Assembly (NCBI GenBank): GCA_963970005.1
Contig: CAXAMN010023662.1
Coordinates: forward strand, 384,413-448,412
DNA from: Durusdinium trenchii
Taxonomy: Eukaryota; Sar; Dinophyceae; Suessiales; Symbiodiniaceae
Direction: 5' to 3'
DNA length: 64,000 nt
Shown: piece after piece, positions 63,220-64,000 of the stretch
Layout of the letters: each line of letters opens with the position of its first letter
How positions within the stretch are numbered: position 1 is the stretch's first letter
Program-made: the position numbers and the translations under genes
Notes under the pieces: model-generated
Told to the model about the DNA's origin: nothing
What the model saw: the letters and a program-made list of their open reading frames with translations, nothing else
Databases searched by the model: none

Positions 63220-63865
63220 CCAGGAGTCACAAAGGGGTGCTTAATGGAGGTTAGGGGTGCCCATTAATGTTGGATCCTGATTAGTAAAGGGGGGTGTCCC
63301 CCCCCCCCCTCAAACAAATAGGGGTCCCTCTATAATAGATTACCACCAAAACAAATCTGGATTCCTGGTGAGGGATCTTTTGTAATTGATTGTAGTATTC
63401 ATTATCCTTTTGCTTTGCAGCCTCAGATCTTCAGCTCAAGAGAAGCCCCAAGCTTTCAGCTTCTTCCTCAGCTTCCATGGCTTCCTAAGTAAAGGAAGAT
63501 TCCATGAGCAATTTTTCCAGTGGAAAAAACTTTTCACAATTGAGGACCCAAAAACAAATTTATTATTGAGGATCAGGTGCCTTCCTGGTCTACTACCTTG
63601 ANNNNNNNNNNCCTAGAGAAAGCTATATCAGCTAATGAATCATAATCATTGGCCTCAGAAGGAATTCAAACCCTTATTAATTGGGTTTCCAAATTGAAAA
63701 TTTAGGGCCCCCAAAAAAGTTAGCATTACTCAGGAACCATTTTTCAAACATGGGGTCTGGAATAATTTTGGAAAATTTTAGCATTATAGAGGGCCCATTT
63801 ACTAATCAGCATCCAACATTATCCACTCACTTAAGGGCCAAACACAACTCCTTTGTGACTCCTGG
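63220..63865. mobile_element. 646-bp terminal-inverted-repeat element (MITE-like)
   Basis: The ends are CCAGGAGTCACAAAGG, perfectly inverted over 16 bp. Further in, AATGTTGGAT-x-CTGATTAGT followed by AAA is inverted at both sides with one mismatch in 23 bp, and CCCTCTATAAT-type sequence also mirrors. The arms therefore extend about 100 bp or more in blocks. No coding sequence is seen. It contains the second N gap. The 39.4-kb element is its deletion derivative. No clear target duplication. Confidence 0.75.
63602..63611. other. Assembly gap (10 N)
   Basis: Ten N near the middle of the inverted-repeat element. Confidence 0.97.
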
Positions 63866-64000
63866 TTGTGTTTTCTTTTTTTGGGAGGGAGGGATTATAA
63901 AGACAGAGCCTGACAGCCTGGTCGCAGCCTGATGTGACTATCGGAGATGTTCGAGTTTGGATGAATCTGATACAGTTTGAAGTGAAGAGTGAGATGATAC

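Overview
The window looks like nuclear DNA of a dinoflagellate, most likely Symbiodiniaceae or a relative. The evidence is indirect: small GC-rich, exon-like islands nearly all on the + strand in AT-richer DNA; introns that often fit a GC donor with an AG acceptor; a very high load of Ty1/copia-type and LINE-like retroelements; and many small fold-back repeats. There is no rRNA, tRNA, operon or CRISPR. Two runs of ten N (11715-11724, 63602-63611) mark assembly gaps.

The best-supported content is two nearly complete Ty1/copia LTR retrotransposons, both on the - strand. Copia-A (13793-22468) has identical 98-bp LTRs and a CCCAT target duplication. Copia-B (40154-48749) has 171-bp LTRs differing at one base and a CTCCG duplication. 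Both share an unusual plan: Gag with a CCCH plus CCHC zinc-finger pair; an aspartic protease; a cytosine-methyltransferase-like domain (FSG, GGPPC, EQPEDP) between protease and integrase; a DDE integrase; a YVDD reverse transcriptase; RNase H; then a signal-peptide-like hydrophobic stretch and a transmembrane helix. Copia-B adds a dUTPase and an unknown C-terminal region. In both, the sequence next to the 5' LTR is complementary to the anticodon arm of a CAU tRNA(Met), which suggests half-tRNA priming as in Drosophila copia, and a small hairpin is conserved between that site and the start codon. Copia-A is broken by one in-frame TGA. Copia-B is broken by a TAG with a frame change in the RT and by a frame change in the dUTPase.

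On the + strand, 1.2-26.6 kb holds a scatter of probable exons of one or more unidentified genes. Copia-A sits among them, and a good terminal exon ends at 26577. A LINE-like retroposed unit with a 15-16 bp target duplication and an A9 tail lies at 27302-30499. From about 35.9 to 50.8 kb several exons resemble a SETD9-like SET-domain protein; Copia-B lies inside this span and splits an open reading frame that may be one of its exons. At 52.1-53.3 kb is a gene with two tandem NUMOD4/HNH homing-endonuclease-like modules and a one-base frame break in a C9 run. The last 10 kb holds a few more candidate exons and a 646-bp terminal-inverted-repeat element, of which an 86-bp deletion derivative lies at 39.4 kb.

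The exon calls come from reading frames and splice-like boundaries only, without transcript data, and are given low confidence. The transposon calls are much firmer.
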